64,000 bases of DNA from Paenibacillus sp. OK003 (GCF_900109515.1 NZ_FOBD01000013.1:62001-126000), one strand, 5' to 3'. Numbered from the stretch's first letter, positions 51,131 to 60,115 are shown. A program made the numbers and translations. Notes: a model not told the origin generated them from the sequence alone.

Positions 51131-52812
51131 ACCGATGTCCACCTCCAGCCTGCCGGATACTCATTTTTCAGTACACCATCCAGCCATTTCCCCCAGCCAG
51201 CCGCAAATCCGTCCACACACACCAACACATAACCTTTGGCAGCCGTATCTGCTTGACGTTCAACTCTTGCTTCTTCGATGTTCAACGTCTCTCCTTTGAG
51301 ATACCTTACCGCTTCACCGTCTACCGAAGATAAATTAACGGATCTCTGGGCTTCAGCTGCATTCAAAGCACATGCAAGCGGATGGGAGGGCACAAATCGC
51401 CCATTCTTGACGGTACCCATAAACCACCCTGGCCGTATAACCTTGAGCCCTTCCAGACGGGCAGCACCCACTGAAGATTGATACACTCGATCGCCGTAAT
51501 ACACCGTTTCTCCAGCAAGCTCGATTTCCAAATTTCCTTGTACAAATTGAGCATACACCATTCCTGGATCGACATTTGCCTGGTCCGTTCCTCGTCCCTG
51601 AGCCCGTTCGTTTTTGCGACCACCACGTACGTTTCCTTTGCCCTGTTTTCCCTGAGCCTTGCCACCACGGGTATGCTTATCATGTTCTCTGGATTCGGTT
51701 CTCATTAGACGTTCCCGTTTCCGCTCTTCTTTACTGATGGGTACAGATACACGGATAAATGGTTCTACCAATTCATTTGGTTCGGTGAAATCTGCGCCCA
51801 CTGCCTGTCCAGTTTGTAGTCCGCTGCCCTGTTCTTGACTTCCGTCTTCTTCTGCAAAAGATTCCGCACGATGCTGCAATACAGCAACATAATGTCCCTC
51901 CCCCTCCAACAGATGAGGCCATAACCTCGCAGTGCCGCGTGTTTGATCCAGCACAGATTCCGTTTCTTCTGCTTTTTCGGGCAAAATCTGCCGCACCCAT
52001 TCCGGTCGTCCTGGAGCAAATCCTGCACTTTCCGGGATGTCATTCACCACAAAATCAGGATTGATGTTCAGAAATTCCGCAATCATCGCTTCATTTTCCT
52101 CTGGTGCAAATGTACATGTGGAATATACGATGGTCCCCCCTGGAGCAAGCAGCTTGGCCGCAGTCTCCAGAATATCGCGCTGCATCAGCACACATTTTTC
52201 CACCGAATGATTTTCCCATGATTTCACCATATCCTCATCTTTGCGGAACATGCCCTCACCCGAGCAAGGCGCGTCGATTAACACTTTGTCAAAATAATGA
52301 GGGAATGCATTCGCAATCCGTTCCGGTGATTCATTTAATACAACAGCATTGCGTACCCCATACAATTCCACGTTTTTGGCGAGGGCTTTCGTACGTTCCG
52401 CATGGATATCATTCGTAACCAGTACACCTTTCCCCTGAAGCTTGGCTGCGATCTGGGTTGTTTTCCCGCCAGGAGCAGCACACAGATCCAGCACACGTTC
52501 CCCCGGCTTCACATTCAATAATTCAACCGGGGCCATGGCGCTTGGTTCCTGGATATAATACAAGCCCGCATGATAATAAGGATGTAACCCCGGCTTAACC
52601 CCGTGAGGCACATAAAAACCCGTTCCGCACCACGGAATGGGTCGCATATCAAATGGAGCAATTTCCTTGAATTGTTCCAGCGATATTTTTAACGTATTCA
52701 CTCTCAGCCCCGCATGTGGCGACTGCTCATAAGATTTCATAAATTGTTCAAATTCATCGCCTAACAAGCTTTTCATTCGCTCGGCAAATATCGAAGGCAG
52801 CTGTACAGCCAT
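51127..52812 (-). CDS. RsmF/NOP2-type RNA m5C methyltransferase
   Basis: About 561 residues. The Rossmann methyltransferase domain has SAM motif LDLCAAPGGKTTQIA near residue 110, DAPCSGEGMFRKDED near 180 and the catalytic Cys in YSTCTFAPEENE near 235. After a basic, glycine-rich linker (about 370-410) comes an RsmF-type C-terminal domain. It should methylate cytosine-5 in rRNA. The frame begins at 52824 with an ATG touching its own AGG, so the ATG at 52812 is the likelier start, though neither has a clean site. It is coupled to the pseudouridine synthase downstream. Confidence 0.88.
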   Translation of the reverse strand: MAVQLPSIFAERMKSLLGDEFEQFMKSYEQSPHAGLRVNTLKISLEQFKEIAPFDMRPIPWCGTGFYVPHGVKPGLHPYYHAGLYYIQEPSAMAPVELLNVKPGERVLDLCAAPGGKTTQIAAKLQGKGVLVTNDIHAERTKALAKNVELYGVRNAVVLNESPERIANAFPHYFDKVLIDAPCSGEGMFRKDEDMVKSWENHSVEKCVLMQRDILETAAKLLAPGGTIVYSTCTFAPEENEAMIAEFLNINPDFVVNDIPESAGFAPGRPEWVRQILPEKAEETESVLDQTRGTARLWPHLLEGEGHYVAVLQHRAESFAEEDGSQEQGSGLQTGQAVGADFTEPNELVEPFIRVSVPISKEERKRERLMRTESREHDKHTRGGKAQGKQGKGNVRGGRKNERAQGRGTDQANVDPGMVYAQFVQGNLEIELAGETVYYGDRVYQSSVGAARLEGLKVIRPGWFMGTVKNGRFVPSHPLACALNAAEAQRSVNLSSVDGEAVRYLKGETLNIEEARVERQADTAAKGYVLVCVDGFAAGWGKWLDGVLKNEYPAGWRWTSV

Positions 52813-52908
52813 AATCCCACTCATCCTGTCTTGTTAAAATTGCAACTAGTCCTATGTTATCATATCCGGGCATGGCTTTCCTATTGCTTCATGCATCATA
52901 TATATTCC

Positions 52909-52933
52909 ACTACAGCGTGTAATGTAGTATAAT
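52909..52933 (+). promoter_or_regulatory. Inverted repeat overlapping a -10 box before the thioredoxin gene
   Basis: ACTACA (52909-52914) and TGTAGT (52923-52928) form a 6-bp inverted repeat with 8-base spacer. Its right arm overlaps TATAAT (52928-52933), a consensus -10. A dimeric regulator could bind here. Inference from pattern only. Confidence 0.4.
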
Positions 52934-53040
52934 GGCAAGTAGATTGATGGATGTGCAAAAATTCGGGTGTTTATGCATATTATCCCATCCTGTATTTTTG
53001 CCAAAACTATATTTCGATATGATCGATGGGGGATGTCTTA

Positions 53041-53589
53041 ATGAAATCCAAGAAGAAAAAGAAAAGTGCTGCGATCCTTATTTTCCTGGGTATTTTCGTC
53101 GTATTGATTGCAGCACTTGTCCTGGTGAACCAGCAATCCAAGAAACAGATGGACAGCGTGCAGAATGCCTATGGCATCGCCGCCTCCAAACTTAATCCCG
53201 CAACACGCGAACTGCTGGACGATCCGAACTACCAACAAATTATTTTGCCTGCTGATCTGAAAGCCAGAATTGATAACAAAGACAGCTTCTTTGTCTATTT
53301 CTTTGCCTCCGACTGCTCACACTGCCGTGCGACAACACCTCAGTTGATGCCACTGGTCGATGAAGAAGGCATTCAACTGCCTCAGTTCAATCTGCGCGAA
53401 TTTGATTCCGGTTGGACCGATTATAACATTGAGTACACACCAACTCTGGTATATTATCAGGATGGTGTTGAGAAAGACCGTATGGTTGGCGGGCTGCAGG
53501 AAAATGGCAGTGACAACGGTTATACCCTGGATGACTACAAGCAATTTTTCGAGAAATATAAAGGCAGTGCCACTCCATCGGCAAGCTAA
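53041..53589 (+). CDS. Membrane-anchored thioredoxin-like protein
   Basis: A 182-residue protein with a lysine-rich N-terminus and one helix (about residues 9-30), so the rest lies outside the membrane. The thioredoxin domain holds FFASDCSHCRATTPQL with Cys92 and Cys95 (CSHC), then the cis-Pro region IEYTPTLVYYQDG. It probably acts in thiol-disulfide exchange of extracellular or membrane proteins. The short Lys and Ser tails suggest a simple anchored enzyme. ATG 53041 has GGGGGA 7 bases upstream; an ATG five codons upstream lacks a site. Partner unknown. Confidence 0.85.
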   Translation: MKSKKKKKSAAILIFLGIFVVLIAALVLVNQQSKKQMDSVQNAYGIAASKLNPATRELLDDPNYQQIILPADLKARIDNKDSFFVYFFASDCSHCRATTPQLMPLVDEEGIQLPQFNLREFDSGWTDYNIEYTPTLVYYQDGVEKDRMVGGLQENGSDNGYTLDDYKQFFEKYKGSATPSAS

Positions 53590-53695
53590 TCGTATATTCC
53601 CTTCGCGGATTTGATGGACCCGCATGCATGTTATTGTCCTTTGCTTGGACAAGCTCTGGAATTATTCCTAACTTTAAAGATGTCCTTCAATATCG

Positions 53696-53742
53696 AACAC
53701 CCCGGCCAATTCCTCTAGAGGAACGGTCGGGGTGTTTTTTAT
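53696..53742 (+). terminator. Terminator of the thioredoxin gene
   Basis: AACACCCCG (53696-53704) pairs with CGGGGTGTT (53728-53736), followed by TTTTTA; an inner CCTCTAGAGG palindrome extends it. Confidence 0.85.
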
Positions 53743-53802
53743 AGATCATATGTCTGAGAACATGTTAATGATGAAGTGAATGATATTTTTCGAATTACAA
53801 GC

Positions 53803-54297
53803 TTACTCGCTCTGCACGTTCTGCTCCTGCTGCATTGCCTTCATCTTCTCTTCATAGATTCGTCCACGTGTAGGACTTCGGCGTTGGGGAATATTAGGCT
53901 TCAGTTCAAGAGCTCGTTTCCGAACCTCCTGCACCAGTACCTCATCCTGAATCTGAATATGCAAGTCTCTGTAAGGAAAATTCTGCGGCTCAGGACCCGA
54001 AAGTCCATGAACCAGCTCCTGTACTTCATGCACCAACGGTCCAAGGGCAATACCTCGCGAAGTTTCCGGATATGACTTTAACAGATTTACCGAACTCTGT
54101 AACATCATGCGTCCTCCGCGAAGGTTATCATTCCTGAAATGATACAGCCCCACTGCAATCTGGAGCAAACCTTTGTACAGAGAATCCCGATCCCGTTCAA
54201 GCCACAGTTCTTCCAATACTTCATGGCATTCAAAGTAGTCCTGATCGCGATTGAAGTAGATCAGATAGTCAACATACAGCGGTTCATAGCTGCTCAT
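53803..54297 (-). CDS. DUF309-domain protein
   Basis: A 164-residue protein. YLIYFNRDQDYFECHEVLEELW near the N-terminus and GLLQIAVGLYHFRNDNLRGG in parts match the DUF309 family, whose HxxLE and downstream His residues suggest a metal or ligand site. Function unknown. Its start overlaps the end of the (p)ppGpp synthetase gene by 14 bases, so the two are co-translated, and an alarmone-related role is possible. The C-terminus is charged and probably disordered. Confidence 0.85.
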   Translation of the reverse strand: MSSYEPLYVDYLIYFNRDQDYFECHEVLEELWLERDRDSLYKGLLQIAVGLYHFRNDNLRGGRMMLQSSVNLLKSYPETSRGIALGPLVHEVQELVHGLSGPEPQNFPYRDLHIQIQDEVLVQEVRKRALELKPNIPQRRSPTRGRIYEEKMKAMQQEQNVQSE

Positions 54298-55099
54298 CCG
54301 GGTTTTCGCCCTTTCTGGCCGCGTTCAGAAGTGCTTTTACATCATCCAGAAGGTCTTTTAACCCTTCCATATCATGACGTTCCCAGCAGTCATTGAAGCG
54401 CTTTTGTGCCTCTATCGCTTCGTTCACAAGGTGGTAGAAATACAATTGATGTATGATGTTCAGCGTTCTTGATACAATATTGGAATCATCTTCAAAGGCC
54501 TTTTGTGCCTCCAGAATTTGCAGACGGATCGCCGACATCTCATTATCGAGTACAAAAGCGGCTTCCGCCGTCTTTTTCAATCTGGCGCGCATATCATCCG
54601 GCAGACTCTCCCGAAACTTGTAACTCAGGGAGTGCTCGATCGTGGCCCAGAAGTTCATCGCCAGCGTCCGAATCTGAATCTCGGCCAGCACATTCTTCTG
54701 CCCAAGAGCTGTCTGAACAGGATACTCAATAATCATATGGAAACTGCGGTAGCCGCTTTCTTTGAAATTGGTGATATAATCTTTCTCGATTAATACCGTC
54801 AAATCCTTACGTCCACGAATATACTCGGCTACCCGCCGAATATCATCCACAAACTGGCACATAATGCGGATACCTGCAATATCCTCAATGCCTGTTTCCA
54901 CCTGATCAAGCGGCACATTCAGGCGTCTGGATTTCTCCAGAATGCTGGATATTTTTTTGACACGACCGGTAACGAATTCGATCGGGGCGTATTCTTCCCT
55001 TTTCTTAAGCTCCGCCCGCATCGTTTTAAACTTAACTTTCAATTCCTCTACCGCTTGTTCATAAGGAAGTAAAAATGTACCCCAGTCTCTACCGTCCAT
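54284..55099 (-). CDS. yjbM: Small alarmone synthetase, RelQ/YjbM type
   Basis: A 271-residue (p)ppGpp synthetase. The N-terminus WGTFLLPYEQAVEELKVK and PIEFVTGRVKKISSILEKS in parts follow Bacillus YjbM (SasB/RelQ). GIEDIAGIRIMCQFVDDI, KESGYRSFHMIIE and EIQIRTLAMNFWATIEHSL in parts are the synthetase motifs. It makes the stringent-response alarmone from ATP and GTP/GDP and lacks a hydrolase domain. It is about 60 residues longer than Bacillus YjbM; the extra C-terminal helix region (about 215-271) has no model known to me. It is co-translated with DUF309. Confidence 0.92.
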   Translation of the reverse strand: MDGRDWGTFLLPYEQAVEELKVKFKTMRAELKKREEYAPIEFVTGRVKKISSILEKSRRLNVPLDQVETGIEDIAGIRIMCQFVDDIRRVAEYIRGRKDLTVLIEKDYITNFKESGYRSFHMIIEYPVQTALGQKNVLAEIQIRTLAMNFWATIEHSLSYKFRESLPDDMRARLKKTAEAAFVLDNEMSAIRLQILEAQKAFEDDSNIVSRTLNIIHQLYFYHLVNEAIEAQKRFNDCWERHDMEGLKDLLDDVKALLNAARKGENPDEQL

Positions 55100-55234
55100 G
55101 CTTATGCCTCCTGTCTCTATAGCTTCCCCTGTTCTTATCCATTATACATGATGTTAAGCGGGGGGAAGAGTCCCGTACGACTTTACCCTCTTCCGAGCTT
55201 CTAATTTTCTATCCAGGGAACTCCCAAAGATTGC

Positions 55235-56389
55235 TTAACGATGCTCTGCACCGACAGCTTCCGAAATATGACTGTAACCGTCTTTGCGCAGCAATTCACG
55301 CAGTCCGGCATGAATGCGCCGGTTCACTTCAGGCCCTTCATAGATCAATGCCGTATAAATTTCCACCAGGCTGGCCCCTGCTTTAATCTTTTCGTAAGCA
55401 TCTTCACTTGTGAAAATGCCCCCCGATCCAATGATTGGCAGTTTACCTTCGGTCTGGCGATAGATTTGGCGAATGATCTCCGTGGAACGGTCACGCAGCG
55501 GCTTGCCACTTAGTCCACCTGTCTCTTTGGCATGCTGATGAGACAGACCTTCTCGGCTAATCGTAGTATTCGTTGCGATGATTCCGGCAACTCCACTATC
55601 TGCAATGGTACTCACCATATATTCAAGCTCCTGGTCATTCACATCCGGTGCAATTTTGACCAGCACCGATTTAACGGAACTACCCGCTCTCTTGCGCTGC
55701 GTCTCCATCTCATTCATGACAGCGGCAAGCAATTCCTTCAGTTCATTCCCATGTTGCAGATTACGCAAATCCGGTGTATTTGGTGAACTGATATTCACCA
55801 CAAACAGGTCCGCATAATCGTATAGCGCTCGAATGCATTTTGCATAATCCAAATGCGCTTCTTCATTTGATGTCGCCTTATTTTTACCTATATTTACGGC
55901 CACTGGAATTCGGCGCTCCGTGAGGCGTGCCAATTCACCCGCCATCGCTTCGGCTCCAAGGTTATTGAAGCCCATCCGGTTCACCAATGCCTCGTCGGGA
56001 GGCAGGCGGAATAACCGTGGCTGGTCGTTACCTGGCTGTGCAAGCGGTGTGACTGTGCCCACTTCCATGAAGCCAAACCCGATGGAAGAAAAGCCCGTTA
56101 CAGCCTGTCCGTTTTTGTCCAATCCGGCCGCAAGTCCTACAGGTGTAGGGAAATGACATCCGAACATGTCCACAGCCAGATCCGATGTTTCACGCACGCC
56201 ATACATGACACGCAAACCGGAAGGAACCGGGCGAATACTCCCCATTCCACTGAGGCCGCCGATAATAAGATGATGGGCCTGCTCAGGGTCCATTTTGAAC
56301 AACAAGGGTTTAGCAAGACTTCTGTATAACAAATCACTCACTCCGTTCTGGTCCGGTACGCTGAAAAAACTGCTTTCCGTCTTTTTCAT
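55235..56389 (-). CDS. pyrD: Dihydroorotate dehydrogenase (quinone), class 2
   Basis: A 384-residue class 2 PyrD. An N-terminal extension (LLYRSLAKPLLFKMDPEQAHH) forms the membrane-associating helices of quinone-dependent enzymes. FMN contacts include VGLAAGLDKNG, and the catalytic Ser lies in VVNISSPNTPDLR. GGIFTSEDAYEKIKAGASLVEIYTAL in parts is the phosphate-binding end. It oxidises dihydroorotate to orotate and passes electrons to menaquinone. The first 16 residues lack a good ribosome site and the true start may be GTG near residue 17. It stands apart from any pyr operon; many Firmicutes use the class 1B PyrDK instead. Confidence 0.92.
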   Translation of the reverse strand: MKKTESSFFSVPDQNGVSDLLYRSLAKPLLFKMDPEQAHHLIIGGLSGMGSIRPVPSGLRVMYGVRETSDLAVDMFGCHFPTPVGLAAGLDKNGQAVTGFSSIGFGFMEVGTVTPLAQPGNDQPRLFRLPPDEALVNRMGFNNLGAEAMAGELARLTERRIPVAVNIGKNKATSNEEAHLDYAKCIRALYDYADLFVVNISSPNTPDLRNLQHGNELKELLAAVMNEMETQRKRAGSSVKSVLVKIAPDVNDQELEYMVSTIADSGVAGIIATNTTISREGLSHQHAKETGGLSGKPLRDRSTEIIRQIYRQTEGKLPIIGSGGIFTSEDAYEKIKAGASLVEIYTALIYEGPEVNRRIHAGLRELLRKDGYSHISEAVGAEHR

Positions 56390-56463
56390 ATGTAAAAAAA
56401 CACTCTATACACAAGTCTATCCGTTTCTTCTTCAAAAGGAAAGTAGTTTGAGCACAGACAGAA

Positions 56464-56512
56464 GCATTTTGCATCCCCCCACAAGCAACAGGAATCGTAT
56501 GATGCAAAATGC
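56464..56512. promoter_or_regulatory. 12-bp inverted repeat between pyrD and a small gene
   Basis: GCATTTTGCATC (56464-56475) and GATGCAAAATGC (56501-56512) are perfectly complementary with a 25-base loop. It lies upstream of both pyrD (minus) and the small plus-strand gene. It may be a leader hairpin or paired regulator sites. No T tract follows. Confidence 0.45.
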
Positions 56513-56615
56513 TCACAAGAAATCCACCCGCCTACTGGAAATGGCGAGTTGAATTCTTTACAATGGGAGCATGGCTACATCTATATAGCCTTATTCCATG
56601 AAGGAGGAACAGCCC

Positions 56616-56753
56616 ATGGCTCCCAAACGCAAACCACCTACTTTGCAGCAAAAGAAAGATGAGGTCAACCGGAAAGCCATTATCTGGACGGCAGCCAGTG
56701 TCGGTGGATTGATCATTATCATTGGTGCGCTTATTATTATCGCCAACCTGTAA
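56616..56753 (+). CDS. Small single-pass membrane protein (45 aa)
   Basis: A 45-codon gene with AAGGAGG 8 bases before its ATG. The product starts with MAPKRKPPTLQQKKDEV, a basic soluble head, followed by one hydrophobic helix (AIIWTAASVGGLIIIIGALI) and ends in ANL. It is divergent from pyrD and convergent with the L,D-transpeptidase. Length, perfect ribosome site and clean one-helix topology support a real gene. Function unknown. Confidence 0.7.
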   Translation: MAPKRKPPTLQQKKDEVNRKAIIWTAASVGGLIIIIGALIIIANL

Positions 56754-56838
56754 ATGCTCAACCGACTGTTCCTGCATCTACATACCAATCCGGCTTGGAT
56801 TTTACGTTTTCTTCGGTCTGAATCACTTGGTCTATCGT

Positions 56839-58278
56839 TTAATTCAACCAATGATACGTCTTATTCGGATTATTTTGCTTGGGAACAAGTGTGTACCGGT
56901 AGCGATCCTTCGCTTCTGGAACCATAGCTGTCTCAGGCAGCAAATCTTTCCCGATGCGTACCGGAGTTCCCTGAGGAGCAAGAGCAAATAGCTCTTCCAC
57001 ATCTTCAGTACTCATTCTCACACATCCAAGGGATTCATCCAGCCCGATACTGTTTGGCTCGTTGGTCCCATGGATGGCATAATTCGTGTCCGATAGCTGC
57101 ATGCCCCTACTTCCAAATTCGCCGTTAGAGCGACCATTTGGATTAACAACCTTGTCTGAAATGACAAACGAACCCTCTGGAGTGCGATCTCCTCCAAGCC
57201 CCACCTCGTAGTTCCGAATAATGGTGTTGCCACTAATCAGTGCAAGCTTATGCCTGCTCTTGTCCACGATGATCTCAAGCCGATCCTGCAAAAAAGGCTT
57301 TCCGCCTAACGTATCCACAAATGCAGCGTTTTTGCCTTGCGGCAAATCTGAACTTTCACCTGTTCCCTCATCTGTGTTTTTCCCTTTTCCCATTCGCCCT
57401 TGTTGATGCATGGCTAGTAGTGTCGGAAACATCCGAGTCATGCCAGGTGCAGTCTCTCCGAGAATATTATTTGGAAATGGCCGGGCAAGTTGTGCCACAC
57501 TTTTCGGCCAGCTACCGTTTTGTTTTTTATATGTAATCATTGCACTCGACAGAGCTGCCGCGGATTCCTGTTTGGCTGTCCAGGCTTGTGCCAGACGCTT
57601 GATCTCCGGTGATACTTCCGGTGGTTCACAGTTACACTGTTTGGCATCATAACTCTGTGCCGTTAATTTGCCACTGCTGTTTGTCTGAACGATGTATTTC
57701 ACCGCCATATTTCGCTTCCATAATGTCCAGTTACCTGCGGTCTGCATTCCAAGCACAGCCGATGTCTGCACTTTCACACCAGAGCCTGACCATGCAGCTG
57801 CAAGTGCAGCCTCACCCTGGTCCCCGCCACCGAATGCTCCAGCTGTAAACACATTGGATTCTGCAACAAGAGCCAGGTCTTCCATCGGCTTATTCCCTGA
57901 TTCGCTATCCATGGAATCATCCGTCGATTCCAACGCTGAAGCCAAGGCCTCGGCTGCATCCCGATTGAAACCAGGAGCATCCGCAGGTGGTAATCCTGCC
58001 AGTACAAGCAGCATCAGCAGGGTAAGCCACATCTTGCGAACACGATGTTTTTTCTCTTTTTGCTCAGCCATTTCAACCAGCTTCTCCTGATAATCCACCC
58101 AGATATCGGCCGGTGCTTTACTCCGCTCAAAAGCCTCGTAGACTTCACCCGCCTGTTGAAAACAATAGTTCGCCTTGGCCTCCTGCCCTTCACCCAAATA
58201 TTCCTTACCGAGTAAATACCAGGCCATTTTATTATCGGGATGTTTCTTTACATATGTTCGTAGGTGAGTGTTTTGCAT
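56839..58278 (-). CDS. L,D-transpeptidase (YkuD domain) with TPR-like N-terminus
   Basis: About 479 residues. Residues 1-60 form a tetratricopeptide-like helical pair (AWYLLGKEYLGEGQEAKANY), then one membrane helix (about 84-103, MWLTLLMLLVLAGLPP), an extracellular spacer of about 230 residues, and a C-terminal YkuD domain with IVDKSRHKLALISG, YAIHGTNEPNSIG and the catalytic SLGCVRM. It crosslinks peptidoglycan or hydrolyses L,D-bonds outside the cell. A cytoplasmic TPR head on a YkuD enzyme is uncommon and could recruit a partner. GGAGG lies 5 bases before ATG 58278; alternative starts lie just upstream. Confidence 0.88.
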   Translation of the reverse strand: MQNTHLRTYVKKHPDNKMAWYLLGKEYLGEGQEAKANYCFQQAGEVYEAFERSKAPADIWVDYQEKLVEMAEQKEKKHRVRKMWLTLLMLLVLAGLPPADAPGFNRDAAEALASALESTDDSMDSESGNKPMEDLALVAESNVFTAGAFGGGDQGEAALAAAWSGSGVKVQTSAVLGMQTAGNWTLWKRNMAVKYIVQTNSSGKLTAQSYDAKQCNCEPPEVSPEIKRLAQAWTAKQESAAALSSAMITYKKQNGSWPKSVAQLARPFPNNILGETAPGMTRMFPTLLAMHQQGRMGKGKNTDEGTGESSDLPQGKNAAFVDTLGGKPFLQDRLEIIVDKSRHKLALISGNTIIRNYEVGLGGDRTPEGSFVISDKVVNPNGRSNGEFGSRGMQLSDTNYAIHGTNEPNSIGLDESLGCVRMSTEDVEELFALAPQGTPVRIGKDLLPETAMVPEAKDRYRYTLVPKQNNPNKTYHWLN

Positions 58279-58390
58279 CCGATCCTCCATCATTTCGCCT
58301 TTTTCCGTTTCTTTATATATCGGCAAATGATGACAAGAAATCCATAGGACTTGAGTACCCGGATCTAAGCCTCAACATTCGACAAAAAAA

Positions 58391-58428
58391 CACACCCCTC
58401 TGTCCCAAAGACAGAAGAATGTGCTTTT
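58391..58428 (-). terminator. Terminator of the ferredoxin gene
   Basis: On the minus strand AAGCACATTCTTCTGTC faces GACAGAGGGGTGTG with a few mismatches or G-T pairs, followed by TTTTTTTG. It lies just beyond the ferredoxin stop. Confidence 0.7.
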
Positions 58429-58448
58429 GTATGTTCATATGAAAGGAA

Positions 58449-58691
58449 TTAACCTTCTTTGTTGAAAGGTTCATCCGCTACTTTAATGGAGTCCGTAGGG
58501 CAGCCGTCACAAGCATCCTGCATGTCGTCGAACAAGTCATCCGGAATTGCTTTGATCCCTTGGTTGGCATCTCCATCGAAGATTACTTCTGCCAAACCCT
58601 CATCATCATAGTCATAAATGTCTGGCGCCGTTGCTCCGCATGCTCCACACGCAATACATGTATCTTTTTCTACCCAAGTATATTTACTCAT
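58449..58691 (-). CDS. [4Fe-4S] ferredoxin
   Basis: An 80-residue acidic ferredoxin of the Bacillus type. Cluster ligands are Cys12, Cys15 and Cys18 in CIACGAC plus Cys64 in the CPTDS segment; Cys61 is an extra. The second cluster motif is missing, so it carries one [4Fe-4S] cluster. It is a low-potential electron carrier for cytoplasmic oxidoreductases or P450 enzymes. ATG 58691 has GGAGGAG about 10 bases upstream. Monocistronic with a terminator. Confidence 0.93.
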   Translation of the reverse strand: MSKYTWVEKDTCIACGACGATAPDIYDYDDEGLAEVIFDGDANQGIKAIPDDLFDDMQDACDGCPTDSIKVADEPFNKEG

Positions 58692-58810
58692 TACCAATCT
58701 CTCCTCCTATTATTCAAAAACGTACAGTATTTTTATCTAGAAACATATTAATACAAAGTAAGAGTTATTACAAATCATTTTAACAGCCTCAAGACTCCAT
58801 TATGCCCTAT

Positions 58811-60115
58811 TTAATCGAGATTTTGCAAATTATCTTTTTGCAGCGACGTTCCCCGGACTTTATGATTGCGCAGTAATACAGAAGGATCATCCCCCAGCAT
58901 GCCAGCAGTAACGACAGCATTTTCGCCAAATTTGTCACGTAACTGATCCATGATGCGAATCAGGTTTTCCTTCTTCGGTTTCTGCTCATATTCAAACAGA
59001 TCAAGCTGTATCGCGGACTCCTCACGCGGAATCAGTGTTTGGAGGGTCACACCCAACATACGAACAGGCTTCCCGCCGCGCCAATGTTTCGCAAATAAAG
59101 CACAGGCCTCCCGGTATATGATCGAGGCATCTTCAGTAGGCACTTCCATCATCCGTGATCTCGTAATCGTCTTCATATCCGGTGTACGAATCGTAATATG
59201 AATGCCCTGACTGAGCATTTCGTGCTTGCGCAACCGTCTGGCAACCTGGTCACTTATATTCAATAACACCCGATGTACATCATCCATTTCAGATATATCC
59301 GCAGGCAGCGTTGTTGTGTGTCCGATCGATTTGTTCGCTTCACGTTCAGCCTGAACTGCCGAATGATTAATGCCGTTTGCTGAATTTTTTAACCAAGAAC
59401 CATTAATTCCAAACACATCGGTTAACATCCGCTCGTCTGATTTGGCCAGCTGGCCTATGGTTTCAATGCCCAGCTTCTTTAGCTTCTCCGCTGTCTTTTT
59501 GCCGATGCCAAACATCTCGTTACAAGGTCTATGCCATAAAATCTGAGGTACATCCCTCATCCGCAAAATCGAAATGCCATTCGGCTTTTTCAAATCAGAG
59601 GCCATCTTGGCAAGCAGCTTGTTGGGTGCAATTCCGATCGAACAAGGCATCCCCAGTTCATCCCGGATTCTGGTCTGAATACTTTCCGCAATTTCCAGCG
59701 GTGTACCGAACTGTCTGGACCCCGTAATATCGAGGTAACACTCATCGATTGAGGTCGCTTCAAGCAGCGGGGTATAACTGTAAGCTATTTTCATGAATTC
59801 TCTCGAATACCTACGATATAAATGAAAATCCGGACGAATTACAATTAAGTCAGGACACTTTTTCAAAGCTTGATGAACGACCATACCTGTGGAAATGCCT
59901 CTGCTCCGTGCCGTGTACGAACAAGTTACAATGACACCTTTGCGTACTTCACTACTGCCCGCAACGGCCGTCGCTTTTCCTTTATATAGTTCCGGTTCCT
60001 CGGCTTCATGTACAGAGCAATAAAAAGCATTCATATCGACATGCAAAATCACTCGTCCGGCGGTAGGATAATATCGATCTACATTTATGTTGTTATGCGT
60101 CTCGTCTGAAGACAT
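58811..60115 (-). CDS. dinB: DNA polymerase IV (Y family)
   Basis: A 434-residue translesion polymerase. Catalytic carboxylates are in ILHVDMNAFYCSV (Asp27) and SIDECYLDIT (near residue 120). VTCSYTARSRGI is the fingertip region, MFGIGKKTAEKLKKLGI is the helix-hairpin-helix, and the little-finger domain follows. IQLDLFEYE near residue 385 is a sliding-clamp binding motif of the QLxLF type. It copies past damaged bases with low fidelity. An upstream in-frame ATG (60142) has no ribosome site. No LexA-type operator (GAAC-N4-GTTC) was found in the short upstream region. Confidence 0.93.
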   Translation of the reverse strand: MSSDETHNNINVDRYYPTAGRVILHVDMNAFYCSVHEAEEPELYKGKATAVAGSSEVRKGVIVTCSYTARSRGISTGMVVHQALKKCPDLIVIRPDFHLYRRYSREFMKIAYSYTPLLEATSIDECYLDITGSRQFGTPLEIAESIQTRIRDELGMPCSIGIAPNKLLAKMASDLKKPNGISILRMRDVPQILWHRPCNEMFGIGKKTAEKLKKLGIETIGQLAKSDERMLTDVFGINGSWLKNSANGINHSAVQAEREANKSIGHTTTLPADISEMDDVHRVLLNISDQVARRLRKHEMLSQGIHITIRTPDMKTITRSRMMEVPTEDASIIYREACALFAKHWRGGKPVRMLGVTLQTLIPREESAIQLDLFEYEQKPKKENLIRIMDQLRDKFGENAVVTAGMLGDDPSVLLRNHKVRGTSLQKDNLQNLD

